Positions 1-7,120 are shown, counted from the stretch's first letter. The stretch: 18,868 nt of DNA from an uncultured Chthonomonadaceae bacterium (GCA_946479035.1 CAMLDW010000044.1:1-18868), one strand, 5' to 3'. The notes: generated by a model not told the origin, from the letters alone. A program made the numbers and translations.

Positions 1-2
1 TG

Positions 3-62
3 GTGCGGAACGGGGTGTGCCTGAAGTGCAACTCCTGCGGCGCGACGAGCGGGTGTAGCTAG
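3..62 (+). CDS. nrdJ: C-terminal end of B12-dependent ribonucleotide reductase (partial)
   Basis: Only the last 19 codons and a TAG stop are in the window. They encode a tail with paired cysteines (LKCNSCGATSGCS), which matches the cysteine-rich C-terminus of class II, adenosylcobalamin-dependent ribonucleoside-diphosphate reductases. In that family the tail cysteines re-reduce the active-site disulfide after each ribonucleotide is converted to its deoxy form. The gene runs off the left edge, so catalytic residues cannot be checked. The call rests on this short but distinctive motif. The next gene begins 15 nt after the stop but has a very different base composition, so they are unlikely to form an original operon. 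Confidence 0.8.
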   Translation: MRNGVCLKCNSCGATSGCS

Positions 63-77
63 AGCAGGATCACAACG

Positions 78-1502
78 ATGCAAGAAGTTCGTGAACTTGG
101 TTTAACGAGTGCGGAAGACGAGTACGCACAAGAGAAAGACCTGATTCTTCACGGAGTCTACGATCCTAATCGCGTTGTAGATTCAGTGCTTTCCGGACGT
201 CAATACCTTATCCTCGGCCAGAAGGGATCTGGAAAGTCCATCATTGCGTGCAAGTCGCTGTCCCAAACAGAATACGATCCACACCTCATTGCTCGACACG
301 TTCACCTCTCGGACTTCCCATTCTCGGACTTTGGTCAGATTATGACGGGAGCCGATGAGTCGAAGTTTCCTTCTGCATGGCAGGTAGTCCTCTCGGTACT
401 GCTAGTCGATATGATCGCGAGCAGTCAGCCGGCCCTGCTCGAACTCACTTCAAGGCTCCAATCAGTCCAGGACGTCTTGCATGATCTTGGGCTCATTGGT
501 ACAAGGGATCTAACGTCTCTTGTGAGGACGTTTCGTGCAAAGAGCTTTAAGACGTCATTGGCGCCGGCTGGCGTTGGCATCGAAGCAGAATTCGCGAAGG
601 ACTCAAATTCTCGACTTAGCCAGTTCTCAAATTCAATTATTGAAGCACTTGCAGACCTTGATACGGAGTCGAAGGGATACTTGTTCATCGATGGACTCGA
701 TGATTTGCTAATATCGAAGGAATCACAGCTCGCAATTCTCGGCGGCCTTCTTCTACAGGTTTCCAAGTTGAATCGCACATTCGCTGAGCGTAAGATCCCG
801 CTCAAGGTCGTCCTTCTGTGCCGAATAGACCTCTATGAGAGATTGTTGAACCCGAATAAGAATAAAATTCGGCAAGACTTCGGCATCACTTTGGACTGGT
901 ACTCAAATCCAAGGACACCAAAGGACTCTCCGCTCGTTGGCCTTGTGAATCTCCGCGCAAAACTTGTTGACCCCGACTGCATGGACTTCTTTGAGAAGTA
1001 CTTATCACCTTATTACAGGCCAGAACCAAACTCGCCGGAACTGATTCCATACTTGCTCGACTTTACTCGCCACACGCCAAGAGACATGTTGCAACTGATG
1101 GCGTACATCATGAAATCGTTCGCATCTTCTGGCAGAAACATGGACTCGATGCTGGCGGGAATTAGGAAGTATTCGATTGAGTACTTCCTTCCAGAGATAA
1201 AGGACGAGTGTGACGGGTTTTTCGAAGAGAGCCAAGTTAGGAGGTTGTTTTCAATCGTCACTTCGCACGGCAAGCGATACTTTGAGTACTCAGTTGTTCG
1301 TGACCAATGGGAAGCAAACGAAGTGGCCGCGCTCAATGGACTACTTGATCATCTCTTCGAGAGCGGCGCAATTGGCAACAGCCATATGATTGGCAACCAG
1401 CGAATGTTTTCCTTTAACTTCAGAAACCGCGAGTCAACACTAGATCGGGCAAAGACCATCGAGATTCACCGTGGTTTACAGAAGGCCCTAAACCTCGCCT
1501 AG
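78..1502 (+). CDS. P-loop ATPase, resembling the Sll1717-type family
   Basis: The 474-aa product has a Walker A motif GQKGSGKS at residues 47-54 and a hydrophobic Walker B strand ending in acidic residues (YLFIDGLDDL, 201-210). A second strand with a polar end (VVLLCRIDLYERL, about 244-256) could be the sensor strand. A TRHTPRDML segment (330-338) resembles the Arg-containing lid region of STAND/AAA-like ATPases. The C-terminal 130 residues look helical and have no motif I recognise. No signal peptide or membrane segment is visible, so it is probably cytoplasmic. The ATG is preceded by AGGA about 9 nt upstream. Base composition is clearly lower in GC than the flanking genes, with many A/T-ending codons, suggesting recent acquisition. 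The Sll1717-family assignment is from memory of similar proteins. The biological role is unknown; a defence or stress function is possible but not shown. Confidence 0.7.
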   Translation: MQEVRELGLTSAEDEYAQEKDLILHGVYDPNRVVDSVLSGRQYLILGQKGSGKSIIACKSLSQTEYDPHLIARHVHLSDFPFSDFGQIMTGADESKFPSAWQVVLSVLLVDMIASSQPALLELTSRLQSVQDVLHDLGLIGTRDLTSLVRTFRAKSFKTSLAPAGVGIEAEFAKDSNSRLSQFSNSIIEALADLDTESKGYLFIDGLDDLLISKESQLAILGGLLLQVSKLNRTFAERKIPLKVVLLCRIDLYERLLNPNKNKIRQDFGITLDWYSNPRTPKDSPLVGLVNLRAKLVDPDCMDFFEKYLSPYYRPEPNSPELIPYLLDFTRHTPRDMLQLMAYIMKSFASSGRNMDSMLAGIRKYSIEYFLPEIKDECDGFFEESQVRRLFSIVTSHGKRYFEYSVVRDQWEANEVAALNGLLDHLFESGAIGNSHMIGNQRMFSFNFRNRESTLDRAKTIEIHRGLQKALNLA

Positions 1503-1572
1503 ATGTCGACACGCTACATATGAGACCTATCGGATCACCCCGGCCGGTGGCCGCCCATCACCACTCATTCTC

Positions 1573-1656
1573 GTGTGGCACGGTTTCCTTCGAAAAGCTC
1601 AGGATGACGCAAGACGCGCCGGACAAAGTCCTCTCAAACCCGGCGTCTTGCCACAC
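1573..1656. repeat. Nested inverted repeats between convergent genes (REP-like)
   Basis: GTGTGGCA at 1573-1580 is the exact reverse complement of TGCCACAC at 1649-1656. Inside lies a second pair, 1609-1622 with 1640-1651, forming a 12-bp stem with a 2-nt bulge and a 17-nt loop. The element fills much of the gap between the converging ATPase and GIY-YIG genes. It could act as a bidirectional terminator or be a dispersed palindromic repeat. The stretch around 1591-1608 resembles intergenic repeats I have seen in other high-GC environmental bacteria; that resemblance is inference only. Confidence 0.5.
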
Positions 1657-1669
1657 AGCCGTGCTGCGG

Positions 1670-2320
1670 TCACATCCTGCCGTTCCACGCCGGACGAAAG
1701 TGGGCGATGAGGGTGGGTTCGAGCCCGTCGGCAAGGCAGACGCGGTGTCCCATGTATTCGAGGCCAGCCCGGTCGGGCAGGACATAGACGTCGACTCTGC
1801 CACCAGATGCCAAAACGCTCGCGATGTGTGAGTTGCAGCGGAAGGTCGTGCTCCGGGTGGAATTGGTCTGCTCATAGTTGATCATCCGGTCGTGGACGGT
1901 TCTGCTCGTCTTGCCGACATACATGACCTCTCGATCCACGATGAACGCATAGATCGCGCTGGGTTCCTTCGCGTGCCTGTGCAACTTGCACTTCGGCTTC
2001 TGCCCTGACACCTCCCACCAGCCCGCGTGCGCAAAGTCCAGCCGCAGCAGTTCGTCCAGACCAGGCTTGGCTCCTTGTCGCCCAGCGTTCTGATCGTCGC
2101 CCGCTAGATAGAGGCGGTACGCCTTACCATCCTTTCGGCGGACGATCTTCCCTTCCCGCTCGAGTCGGCGGGCCGACTCGTTCACCATCGGCTGTTGGGC
2201 TTTAGCCCCATAGTGGGCAAGGGCAAACTGCTTCGTCGTGCAGCCCGGGTTGGCCGCAACGTGCTCCAACATCGCCTCCTTTTGGGTCTTACGCATCCCG
2301 GTTTGATTGTGACACTCCAT
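1670..2320 (-). CDS. Winged-helix / GIY-YIG domain protein
   Basis: A 216-aa protein with two parts. Residues about 10-75 look like a winged helix-turn-helix: helices followed by a basic wing (REGKIVRRKDGKAYRLYL). Residues about 120-214 carry GIY-YIG nuclease signatures: AIYAF and MYVGKT as the GIY and YIG strands (about 122-138), Arg at 140 and 145 in the following helix, and a Glu in GLEPTLIAHF (E201) followed by PAWN near the C-terminus. GIY-YIG domains cut DNA using a metal ion bound by the conserved Glu, so a sequence-directed nuclease or a DNA-binding regulator is plausible. The start at 2320 is chosen because GGAAG lies about 8 nt upstream; an ATG at 2296 is the main alternative. It converges on the ATPase gene. 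Nearby accessory genes suggest a mobile or defence-related origin, but this is inference. Confidence 0.72.
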   Translation of the reverse strand: MECHNQTGMRKTQKEAMLEHVAANPGCTTKQFALAHYGAKAQQPMVNESARRLEREGKIVRRKDGKAYRLYLAGDDQNAGRQGAKPGLDELLRLDFAHAGWWEVSGQKPKCKLHRHAKEPSAIYAFIVDREVMYVGKTSRTVHDRMINYEQTNSTRSTTFRCNSHIASVLASGGRVDVYVLPDRAGLEYMGHRVCLADGLEPTLIAHFRPAWNGRM

Positions 2321-2380
2321 TGCGGTGCTTCCGAACACTGGCGCACGGCCCCGGCGCCTAAAAGTGGCCGAGTTCGGTAG

Positions 2381-2399
2381 CCCAGGGCAACGCCCTGGG
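2381..2399. repeat. 8-bp hairpin between minus-strand genes
   Basis: CCCAGGGC (2381-2388) and GCCCTGGG (2392-2399) are perfectly complementary with a 3-nt AAC spacer. No T-run follows on either strand, so it looks more like a palindromic intergenic repeat than a classic terminator. A second, weaker inverted pair, CTGGCG/CGCCAG, lies in the next 50 bases. Confidence 0.5.
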
Positions 2400-2462
2400 A
2401 AGGAACTCCAATCACCACGCCTGGCGAACGGCGCGCCAGCCCGTGAGCCGGTGGGGCGGCGC

Positions 2463-2639
2463 CTAGCGGTCCGTCTCGACGACCTCCGCCCAGCGCGCGT
2501 GCTTGACGAGCTCGATCGCGTGGAGACAGTCGGAGACCTTCACGTACCCCTCGACCGAGTCGGCGAGCGTGCGGTTGTTCGCGGCAAGCAGCCGCCAGTG
2601 CCATTCGCCCCTTCTGTCCCGATAAACCTGGAAGGTCAT
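2463..2639 (-). CDS. Small DUF1508 (YegP-like) protein
   Basis: The 58-aa product has the pattern of DUF1508/YegP domains: a strand FQVYRDRRGEWHWRL, then AANNRTLADSVEGY, then a helix with DCLHAIELVK. This family forms a small beta-beta-alpha unit often found as one or two copies; here there is one. The molecular role of the family is not established. The start at 2639 is supported by a strong AGGAG about 8 nt upstream, preferred over an upstream in-frame start at 2684 that would add an atypical 15-residue extension. The stop is TAG. It lies between the GIY-YIG gene and the DUF4190-type gene, all on the minus strand. Confidence 0.75.
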   Translation of the reverse strand: MTFQVYRDRRGEWHWRLLAANNRTLADSVEGYVKVSDCLHAIELVKHARWAEVVETDR

Positions 2640-2701
2640 GGGCCTGCTCCTGTGCGCAAGGCTACCCCGCTGCCACAAGCACACCAGCTAGCCCGGCGCG
2701 A

Positions 2702-2995
2702 TTACTTCTTGCGTTCGATCGGCGGGCGGGGAGTGCCGGACGGGCCGCCCGTTGATAGATCCTCTATCTGCTGCATCACCCCTCGGATAAAGGGAAGCGC
2801 CAAGAAGAAAAAGAGCAAGCAAAGCACGGTCAGTCCGACCGAGTGCTGGCCGAGTACAAGGCCGAACTTGGCGATAGTGCGGTCGTTTGGATTGGCGGCC
2901 TCGGCGTCCATGTCCTTCAGCGCGTTGCGCCCTAGGATCCAGGCCGGGATCCCCGTTAAGATGCTTGCGCTCAGAAGGCTAAGGATTCCGAGCAC
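2702..2995 (-). CDS. Small two-segment membrane protein, DUF4190-like
   Basis: The 97-aa product has two hydrophobic segments, about residues 1-21 and 46-71, separated by a polar loop containing GRNALKDMDAEAANPND. The order of a first helix, GIPAWILGRNAL, then a glycine-containing second helix (AKFGLVLGQ) matches DUF4190-type membrane proteins, whose function is unknown. The C-terminus is a short Pro-rich, charged cytoplasmic-type tail. The only standard start in this frame is GTG at 2995, which has no clear RBS and cuts into the first helix. The frame upstream reads AILTLVL, which would extend the helix, so the true start may be missed or a frameshift may separate it from the ATG near 3033. 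Confidence 0.5.
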   Translation of the reverse strand: MLGILSLLSASILTGIPAWILGRNALKDMDAEAANPNDRTIAKFGLVLGQHSVGLTVLCLLFFFLALPFIRGVMQQIEDLSTGGPSGTPRPPIERKK

Positions 2996-3141
2996 GAGCG
3001 TAAGAATCGCGTTCGAGTTCGACCTGGGCCATGAGCCTTACTCTTCCGACATCCGCCCACAGGCTACCACCGAATGGGCGCCGCTTCCACCCCGCTCGCG
3101 GTCGTGGCCCCAACCCTCAGCACTCGCCATCCACGCGTTGG

Positions 3142-3147
3142 TACTAT
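3142..3147 (+). promoter_or_regulatory. -10-like TACTAT just before the DUF5661 gene
   Basis: TACTAT ends 7 nt before the ATG at 3155, and there is no Shine-Dalgarno sequence between them. This would place the transcript start at or next to the ATG, as in leaderless genes. No convincing -35 element is visible. Confidence 0.4.
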
Positions 3148-3154
3148 CGCTGCA

Positions 3155-3412
3155 ATGGCAACGAAGAAAGAGTTCACCAAAGATGAGGCGCAAGGGATCG
3201 GCGACGTACTCGGGATCGACTGGCGAACGACGGACCTCGAGCAGTTCCGCATGGGGCTCGCGATCGAGCTCGAGCACGGCACCGGGGACCCGCGGACGAA
3301 CGTCACCGGCGACGACCCGGTCCTGACGGGAAAGATCGCGTGGGCGCACCTCAACGAGATTCCCGACTACTACACGCGCCTCAAGAAGATGGAAGAAGAT
3401 GCGGGCTCATAG
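3155..3412 (+). CDS. DUF5661-type small protein
   Basis: The 85-aa soluble protein contains the conserved core LGIDW, LEQFRMGLAIELEHG, DPRTNVTGDDP, TGKIAWAHLNEIPDYYTRL (residues about 19-76). This is typical of the DUF5661 family found in many bacteria and some viruses. The fold is probably helical, with conserved His and acidic residues (ELEHG, AHLNE) that could bind metal; function is not known. The start at 3155 (ATG) leaves a protein that begins with a basic MATKKEF segment, as homologues do. An upstream in-frame start at 3074 would add an unrelated 27-residue segment. There is no RBS; an AT-rich hexamer sits directly upstream. The gene is divergent from the DUF4190-like gene. Confidence 0.75.
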   Translation: MATKKEFTKDEAQGIGDVLGIDWRTTDLEQFRMGLAIELEHGTGDPRTNVTGDDPVLTGKIAWAHLNEIPDYYTRLKKMEEDAGS

Positions 3413-3513
3413 TTAATCGCTCTTTGAGAAGCAACGACCGCATTTTTCAGCAAACCGCGCGCGGGATTTACAGTTCTTCAGCGTCTTTACCGCGTGCCAT
3501 CGGTCCCAGGAGC

Positions 3514-3546
3514 GATAGTAGACACTGCTATAGTAGTCTATAGTTA
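3514..3546. promoter_or_regulatory. AT-rich repeated boxes upstream of the glycosyltransferase
   Basis: Three related boxes follow each other: GATAGTAG (3514-3521), CTATAGTAG (3528-3536) and CTATAGTTA (3538-3546). The last two also form an inverted pair, CTATAG-TAGT-CTATAG. Within GC-rich DNA this is a likely promoter/operator zone for the carbohydrate operon: TATAGT at 3529-3534 and at 3539-3544 are both -10-like. Which protein, if any, binds here is unknown. Confidence 0.4.
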
Positions 3547-3608
3547 ATCCCAACCGAAAAGTCCTTACACGCAGGGCGCTCCATCAGATCGCTCTCCTCG
3601 GCAGCTTC

Positions 3609-5849
3609 TTGCCACGCAAGTGTGGGATCGCCACGTTCACTTCGGACCTTGCGCGCACCCTTTCCGACCTCGACAAGGACTTGACCGTCGACGCGATCGC
3701 GATGAGCGACCGGGACGACTACCTTTATCCGGACCGCGTCTGCTACGAGGTCGGCGAACAAGAGCTTTCTTCGTACGGGCAGGCGGCGCACTTCATCAAC
3801 CTGTTCGGTTACGACGTGCTCTCGGTCCAGCACGAGTACGGGATTTTTGGCGGCGAGGCGGGCGAGTACCTCTTGCGGCTCATGCGCGAGGCGAAGATGC
3901 CGATCGTCACAACGCTGCACACGGTGCTGCGCGAGCCCTCTGATGCGCAAAGGCGGGTGATGGACGAGGTCCTCCAGCTTTCCGAGCGCGTCGTCGTGAT
4001 GAGCGAAAAGGCAGTCTCCTTCCTAAAGGACGTCCACGGCGTCCCGCCGGAGAAGATCGACCTGATCGCGCACGGCATCCCGGAGATCCCGGATTCGCAG
4101 GGCACGGAACTGCGGGCCAAGTTCGGCATCAAGGGCCCGATGATCCTGACCTTCGGCCTGCTCTCGCCCGACAAGGGGATCCAGTACGTCATCGAGGCGA
4201 TGCCGAAGATCGTCGAGGCGCACCCCGGCGCGACCTACGTCGTGGTCGGCGCGACCCACCCCAACGTGCGCGCCTCTTCGGGAGAGGCGTACCGCGAAGG
4301 GCTCGTTGCGCTGGCGAAGCGGCTCGGCGTCGCCGCAAACGTCCGCTTCGTAGACCGGTTCGTCACGACGCAGGAACTGGTCGAGTACTTGGCCGCGATG
4401 GACATCTACGTGACGCCGTACCTCAACCCGCACCAGATTACGTCCGGCACGCTCGCCTACTCGATCGGCGCCGGCAAGCCGGTCATCTCCACGCCCTACT
4501 GGTACGCGGAGGAGCTGCTGGGTGAGGGGCGCGGCCTCCTGGTTCCGTTCCGCGACCCAGACGCCGTAGCAAATGCCGCGCTCTCGATAATTAGAGACCC
4601 GGTGATGCGCGCTGAGATGGGAAGAAGGGCCGCGGTCTATGGCAAGAAAATGCTCTGGCCGGAAGTCGGCAAGAAGTACTTCGCCTCTTTCGCCCGCGCC
4701 AAGCAGGACAGCGCCAAGCGCCTGCGCGAGATCGTGCAAGAGCCCTCGGCGTCGCCCGGTTCGTACGGGGCCCTGCCCGAGCTTCGCTTCGGCCACCTCT
4801 TCGAGCTCAGCGACGACACAGGGATCCTGCAGCACGCGACTTTCACCACCCCTCACCGTTCGGAGGGCTACTGCGTGGACGACAACGCCCGCGCGCTCCT
4901 CTTCACGGCCTACATGGACCGCGAGGCGCCGCTCAGCGAGCAGCTCACGATGCTCCAGGGCAGGTACCTGGGGTTCGTGCTCGACGCGTTCAACCCTCAC
5001 AACGGGCGGTTCCGGAACTTCATGAACTATTCCCGCGAATGGCTGGAACGGGCAGGCTCGGAAGACGCGCAGGGCCGCAGCCTGTGGGCGCTCGGCGCGA
5101 TCGTCCATCGCTGTAGGAACCGAGGACGGCGCGAGGTCGCGAAGTCGCTCTTTGAAAGCGCCGCGCCGGCGCTGCTGGCCGCGACGAGCCCGCGGACATG
5201 GGCGTACGGTGTGTTGGCTGCGGAGGAGTACCTCTTCGCGTTCCCGGACGAGTCGTCCGTCCAGTCGCTCGAGCAGACCTTGGCGGACCGCATTTGGAGG
5301 CAGTTCAAGTCCAACCGCAGTATCGAGTGGCCATGGCCTGAGGAGTATCTGACCTATGCCAACGCACGGCTACCTCAGGCGCTCATCGCCGCAGGATCCT
5401 CGATCGGGAACCGCTCGATGCTCGATGCGGGGCTCGAGTCGCTCACATGGCTCACGCACCTGCAGACGGCAGAGGACGGCGTGTTCGCCCCGATCGGGAC
5501 AAACGGGTTTTACACTCGGGACGGAGAGCGGAGCACCTACGACCAGCAGCCTATCGAAGCTGCGTCCACCGTGTCGGCCTGCCTCAGCGCGTATCGCGCG
5601 ACGGGCCGCCCTGTCTGGATCCGAGAGGGGCACCGCGCGTTCGACTGGTTCCTCGGCGAGAACCAGCTGGGCCAACCCCTCTACGACAAGGTGACGGGCG
5701 GCTGCTACGACGGGCTGCACGAGAAGCGGGTCAACCGCAACCAAGGCGCTGAATCGACGCTCTCGTTCCTGTGCGCTCTGGCCGAGATGCGCGAGGCGGA
5801 GGCGCACCCTGTGCCCCTGGCAGAAACCGAGGAGATCCATGAAGTCTAA
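3609..5849 (+). CDS. GT4 glycosyltransferase fused to a C-terminal alpha-helical domain
   Basis: The 746-aa product (numbered from TTG 3609) starts with a GT-B glycosyltransferase of the GT4 type, residues 1-365. Landmarks are RKCGIATFTSDL (glycine-rich start), VQHEYGIFGG (73-82), TTLHTV (101-106), IAHGIP (153-158), the second Rossmann half from LTFGLLSPDKG (180-190), and the nucleotide-sugar site SGTLAYSIGAGKPVISTPY (279-297) followed by EELL. Residues about 390-735 form a second domain with YCVDDNARALLF (421-432), repeated helices and Trp-rich stretches, resembling (alpha/alpha)-toroid glycosidase or epimerase folds; I cannot assign a reaction. TTG 3609 is the only standard start in the open frame (which runs from 3537), yet the upstream codons encode IALLGSFLPRKCG, the expected first beta strand. 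The real start is therefore probably upstream and non-canonical. Its end overlaps the GH130 gene by 11 bp. Confidence 0.8.
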   Translation: MPRKCGIATFTSDLARTLSDLDKDLTVDAIAMSDRDDYLYPDRVCYEVGEQELSSYGQAAHFINLFGYDVLSVQHEYGIFGGEAGEYLLRLMREAKMPIVTTLHTVLREPSDAQRRVMDEVLQLSERVVVMSEKAVSFLKDVHGVPPEKIDLIAHGIPEIPDSQGTELRAKFGIKGPMILTFGLLSPDKGIQYVIEAMPKIVEAHPGATYVVVGATHPNVRASSGEAYREGLVALAKRLGVAANVRFVDRFVTTQELVEYLAAMDIYVTPYLNPHQITSGTLAYSIGAGKPVISTPYWYAEELLGEGRGLLVPFRDPDAVANAALSIIRDPVMRAEMGRRAAVYGKKMLWPEVGKKYFASFARAKQDSAKRLREIVQEPSASPGSYGALPELRFGHLFELSDDTGILQHATFTTPHRSEGYCVDDNARALLFTAYMDREAPLSEQLTMLQGRYLGFVLDAFNPHNGRFRNFMNYSREWLERAGSEDAQGRSLWALGAIVHRCRNRGRREVAKSLFESAAPALLAATSPRTWAYGVLAAEEYLFAFPDESSVQSLEQTLADRIWRQFKSNRSIEWPWPEEYLTYANARLPQALIAAGSSIGNRSMLDAGLESLTWLTHLQTAEDGVFAPIGTNGFYTRDGERSTYDQQPIEAASTVSACLSAYRATGRPVWIREGHRAFDWFLGENQLGQPLYDKVTGGCYDGLHEKRVNRNQGAESTLSFLCALAEMREAEAHPVPLAETEEIHEV

Positions 5850-6843
5850 CGCGTTCGTATCGCTCCTGGATCGGCACCCGTCCAACCCGATCCTGACGGC
5901 GGCCGACTGGCCCTACCCCGCGCACTCGGTGTTCAATCCCGGCGCGACCATGCTCAAGGACGGCACGACGCTCTTGCTGTGCCGAGTGGAGGACCGCCGC
6001 GGCCATTCGCACCTGTGCGCGGCAAGGTCCAAGAACGGCATCGATGGATGGGTCATCGACTCTGAGCCGACGTTCGCCCAGGACCCGATGAACCACCCCG
6101 AGGAGATGTGGGGGATCGAAGACCCGCGGATCACCTACATGCCGGAGCGCGACGACTACCTGGTCGCCTACACGGCGTTCGGCAAGGCCGGCCCGGGCGT
6201 GGCGATCGCCACCACGACCGACTTCAAGAAGTTCGAGCGCATCGGCCTGGTCATGCAGCCGGACGACAAGGACGCTGCGCTGTTCCCCCGCCGCTTCCAC
6301 GGCGATTACGCTCTGATCCATCGCCCCTCGACCGACATGGGCTCGAACATGTGGATCTCGTTCTCGCCGGACCTCGTCAACTGGGGCGGTCACGTGCTCT
6401 TCCTTCCCTCTCGTCGCGGCGCCTGGTGGGACGCGAACAAGATCGGGCTCTCTCCGCCGCCCATCGAGACGGACCGAGGCTGGCTGGTGATGTACCACGG
6501 CGTCCGACGGCACGCGTCGGGCTCGCTTTACAGGCTCGGCCTCGCGCTGTTCGACAAAGAGACCCCTGAGAAGTGCCTGCTGCGCGGGCAGTGCTGGGTG
6601 TTCGGCCCCGAAGCGCCGTATGAGATCAGCGGCGACGTCGACTGCGCGGTGTTTCCGTGCGGCTACGCCATCCAAGGGGACGGCGACACTCTCCGGCTCT
6701 ACTATGGCGCGGCGGACACCAGCATCTGCGTCGCTACGGGGAGCATCAAGGGGATGTTGGACTGGCTCGACCAGGACGGTACGGACTTTACCGGTATCGC
6801 CGGCCAGCCCGCCGAACGCCACGCGCTCGGACCCGGCGCGTAG
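5839..6843 (+). CDS. GH130 family glycoside phosphorylase
   Basis: The 334-aa protein matches GH130, the family that reversibly phosphorolyses beta-mannosides to give mannose 1-phosphate. Visible signatures are VFNPGA (31-36), LLCRVEDRRGHSHL (46-59), WGIEDPRITYM (91-101) with D95 as the expected catalytic acid, KIGLSPPPIE and GWLVMYHGV (201-222), and LRLYYGAADTSICVAT (285-300). Length is normal for the family, and there is no signal peptide, so it is cytoplasmic. The ATG lies inside the end of the glycosyltransferase gene and has GAGGAG 4 nt upstream, indicating translational coupling. The pairing suggests the phosphorylase processes a glycan made or recycled with the neighbouring transferase. 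Substrate specificity (mannosyl-glucose, mannobiose or mannosyl-GlcNAc) cannot be decided from sequence alone. Confidence 0.87.
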   Translation: MKSNAFVSLLDRHPSNPILTAADWPYPAHSVFNPGATMLKDGTTLLLCRVEDRRGHSHLCAARSKNGIDGWVIDSEPTFAQDPMNHPEEMWGIEDPRITYMPERDDYLVAYTAFGKAGPGVAIATTTDFKKFERIGLVMQPDDKDAALFPRRFHGDYALIHRPSTDMGSNMWISFSPDLVNWGGHVLFLPSRRGAWWDANKIGLSPPPIETDRGWLVMYHGVRRHASGSLYRLGLALFDKETPEKCLLRGQCWVFGPEAPYEISGDVDCAVFPCGYAIQGDGDTLRLYYGAADTSICVATGSIKGMLDWLDQDGTDFTGIAGQPAERHALGPGA

Positions 6844-6972
6844 CTCCGTCAAGGATCCAATCCCTTCCATCTTCGTCAGTTGTCCTGCTTGGGTGGTCCC
6901 CCGCACCCTTCCCATAGCGACGACCGTCTGACAGATGGAGAACAAGACCACCGGCCCGCCCATGAGAGGCGT

Positions 6973-7000
6973 CTCACAAGCTAGTTGAAAAAGTTGTGAG
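6973..7000. repeat. Inverted repeat CTCACAA / TTGTGAG
   Basis: CTCACAA (6973-6979) and TTGTGAG (6994-7000) are complementary with a 14-nt spacer, in an A-rich stretch between the GH130 gene and the first Lys-rich peptide. No T-run follows on the plus strand, so a regulatory site or RNA hairpin is as likely as a terminator. No gene is visible in 6844-7120. Confidence 0.35.
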
Positions 7001-7093
7001 AAAAAGCGAAAACCCTGCGACTCTTCCCTCTGATCATCCGTCATTGTATTTCAGGTCTGGCACTATCGGAAGAATTCTGATCGACAGGCCATC

Positions 7094-7109
7094 CTCGCTG
7101 GAAAGCGAG
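7094..7109 (+). promoter_or_regulatory. Hairpin just before the RBS of the 23-aa Lys-rich peptide
   Basis: CTCGCT (7094-7099) pairs with AGCGAG (7104-7109) around a GGAA loop. It is followed at once by AAAGGAAG, a strong purine-rich RBS 3 nt before the ATG at 7121. The second Lys-rich gene has the same arrangement, which suggests a role in translation control or mRNA stability. Confidence 0.45.
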
Positions 7110-7120
7110 AAAGGAAGACT

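Noticed and set aside
1520..1831. 103-aa plus-strand open frame after the ATPase
   Set aside because: Crosses the palindromic repeat and the end of the GIY-YIG gene antisense; no RBS or domain.
2325..3326. 333-aa plus-strand open frame through the small DUF genes
   Set aside because: Runs antisense to two recognisable genes and into DUF5661 in another phase; product is low complexity.
5731..7044. 437-aa minus-strand open frame opposite GH130
   Set aside because: Overlaps a clearly identified GH130 gene; product lacks any recognisable domain.
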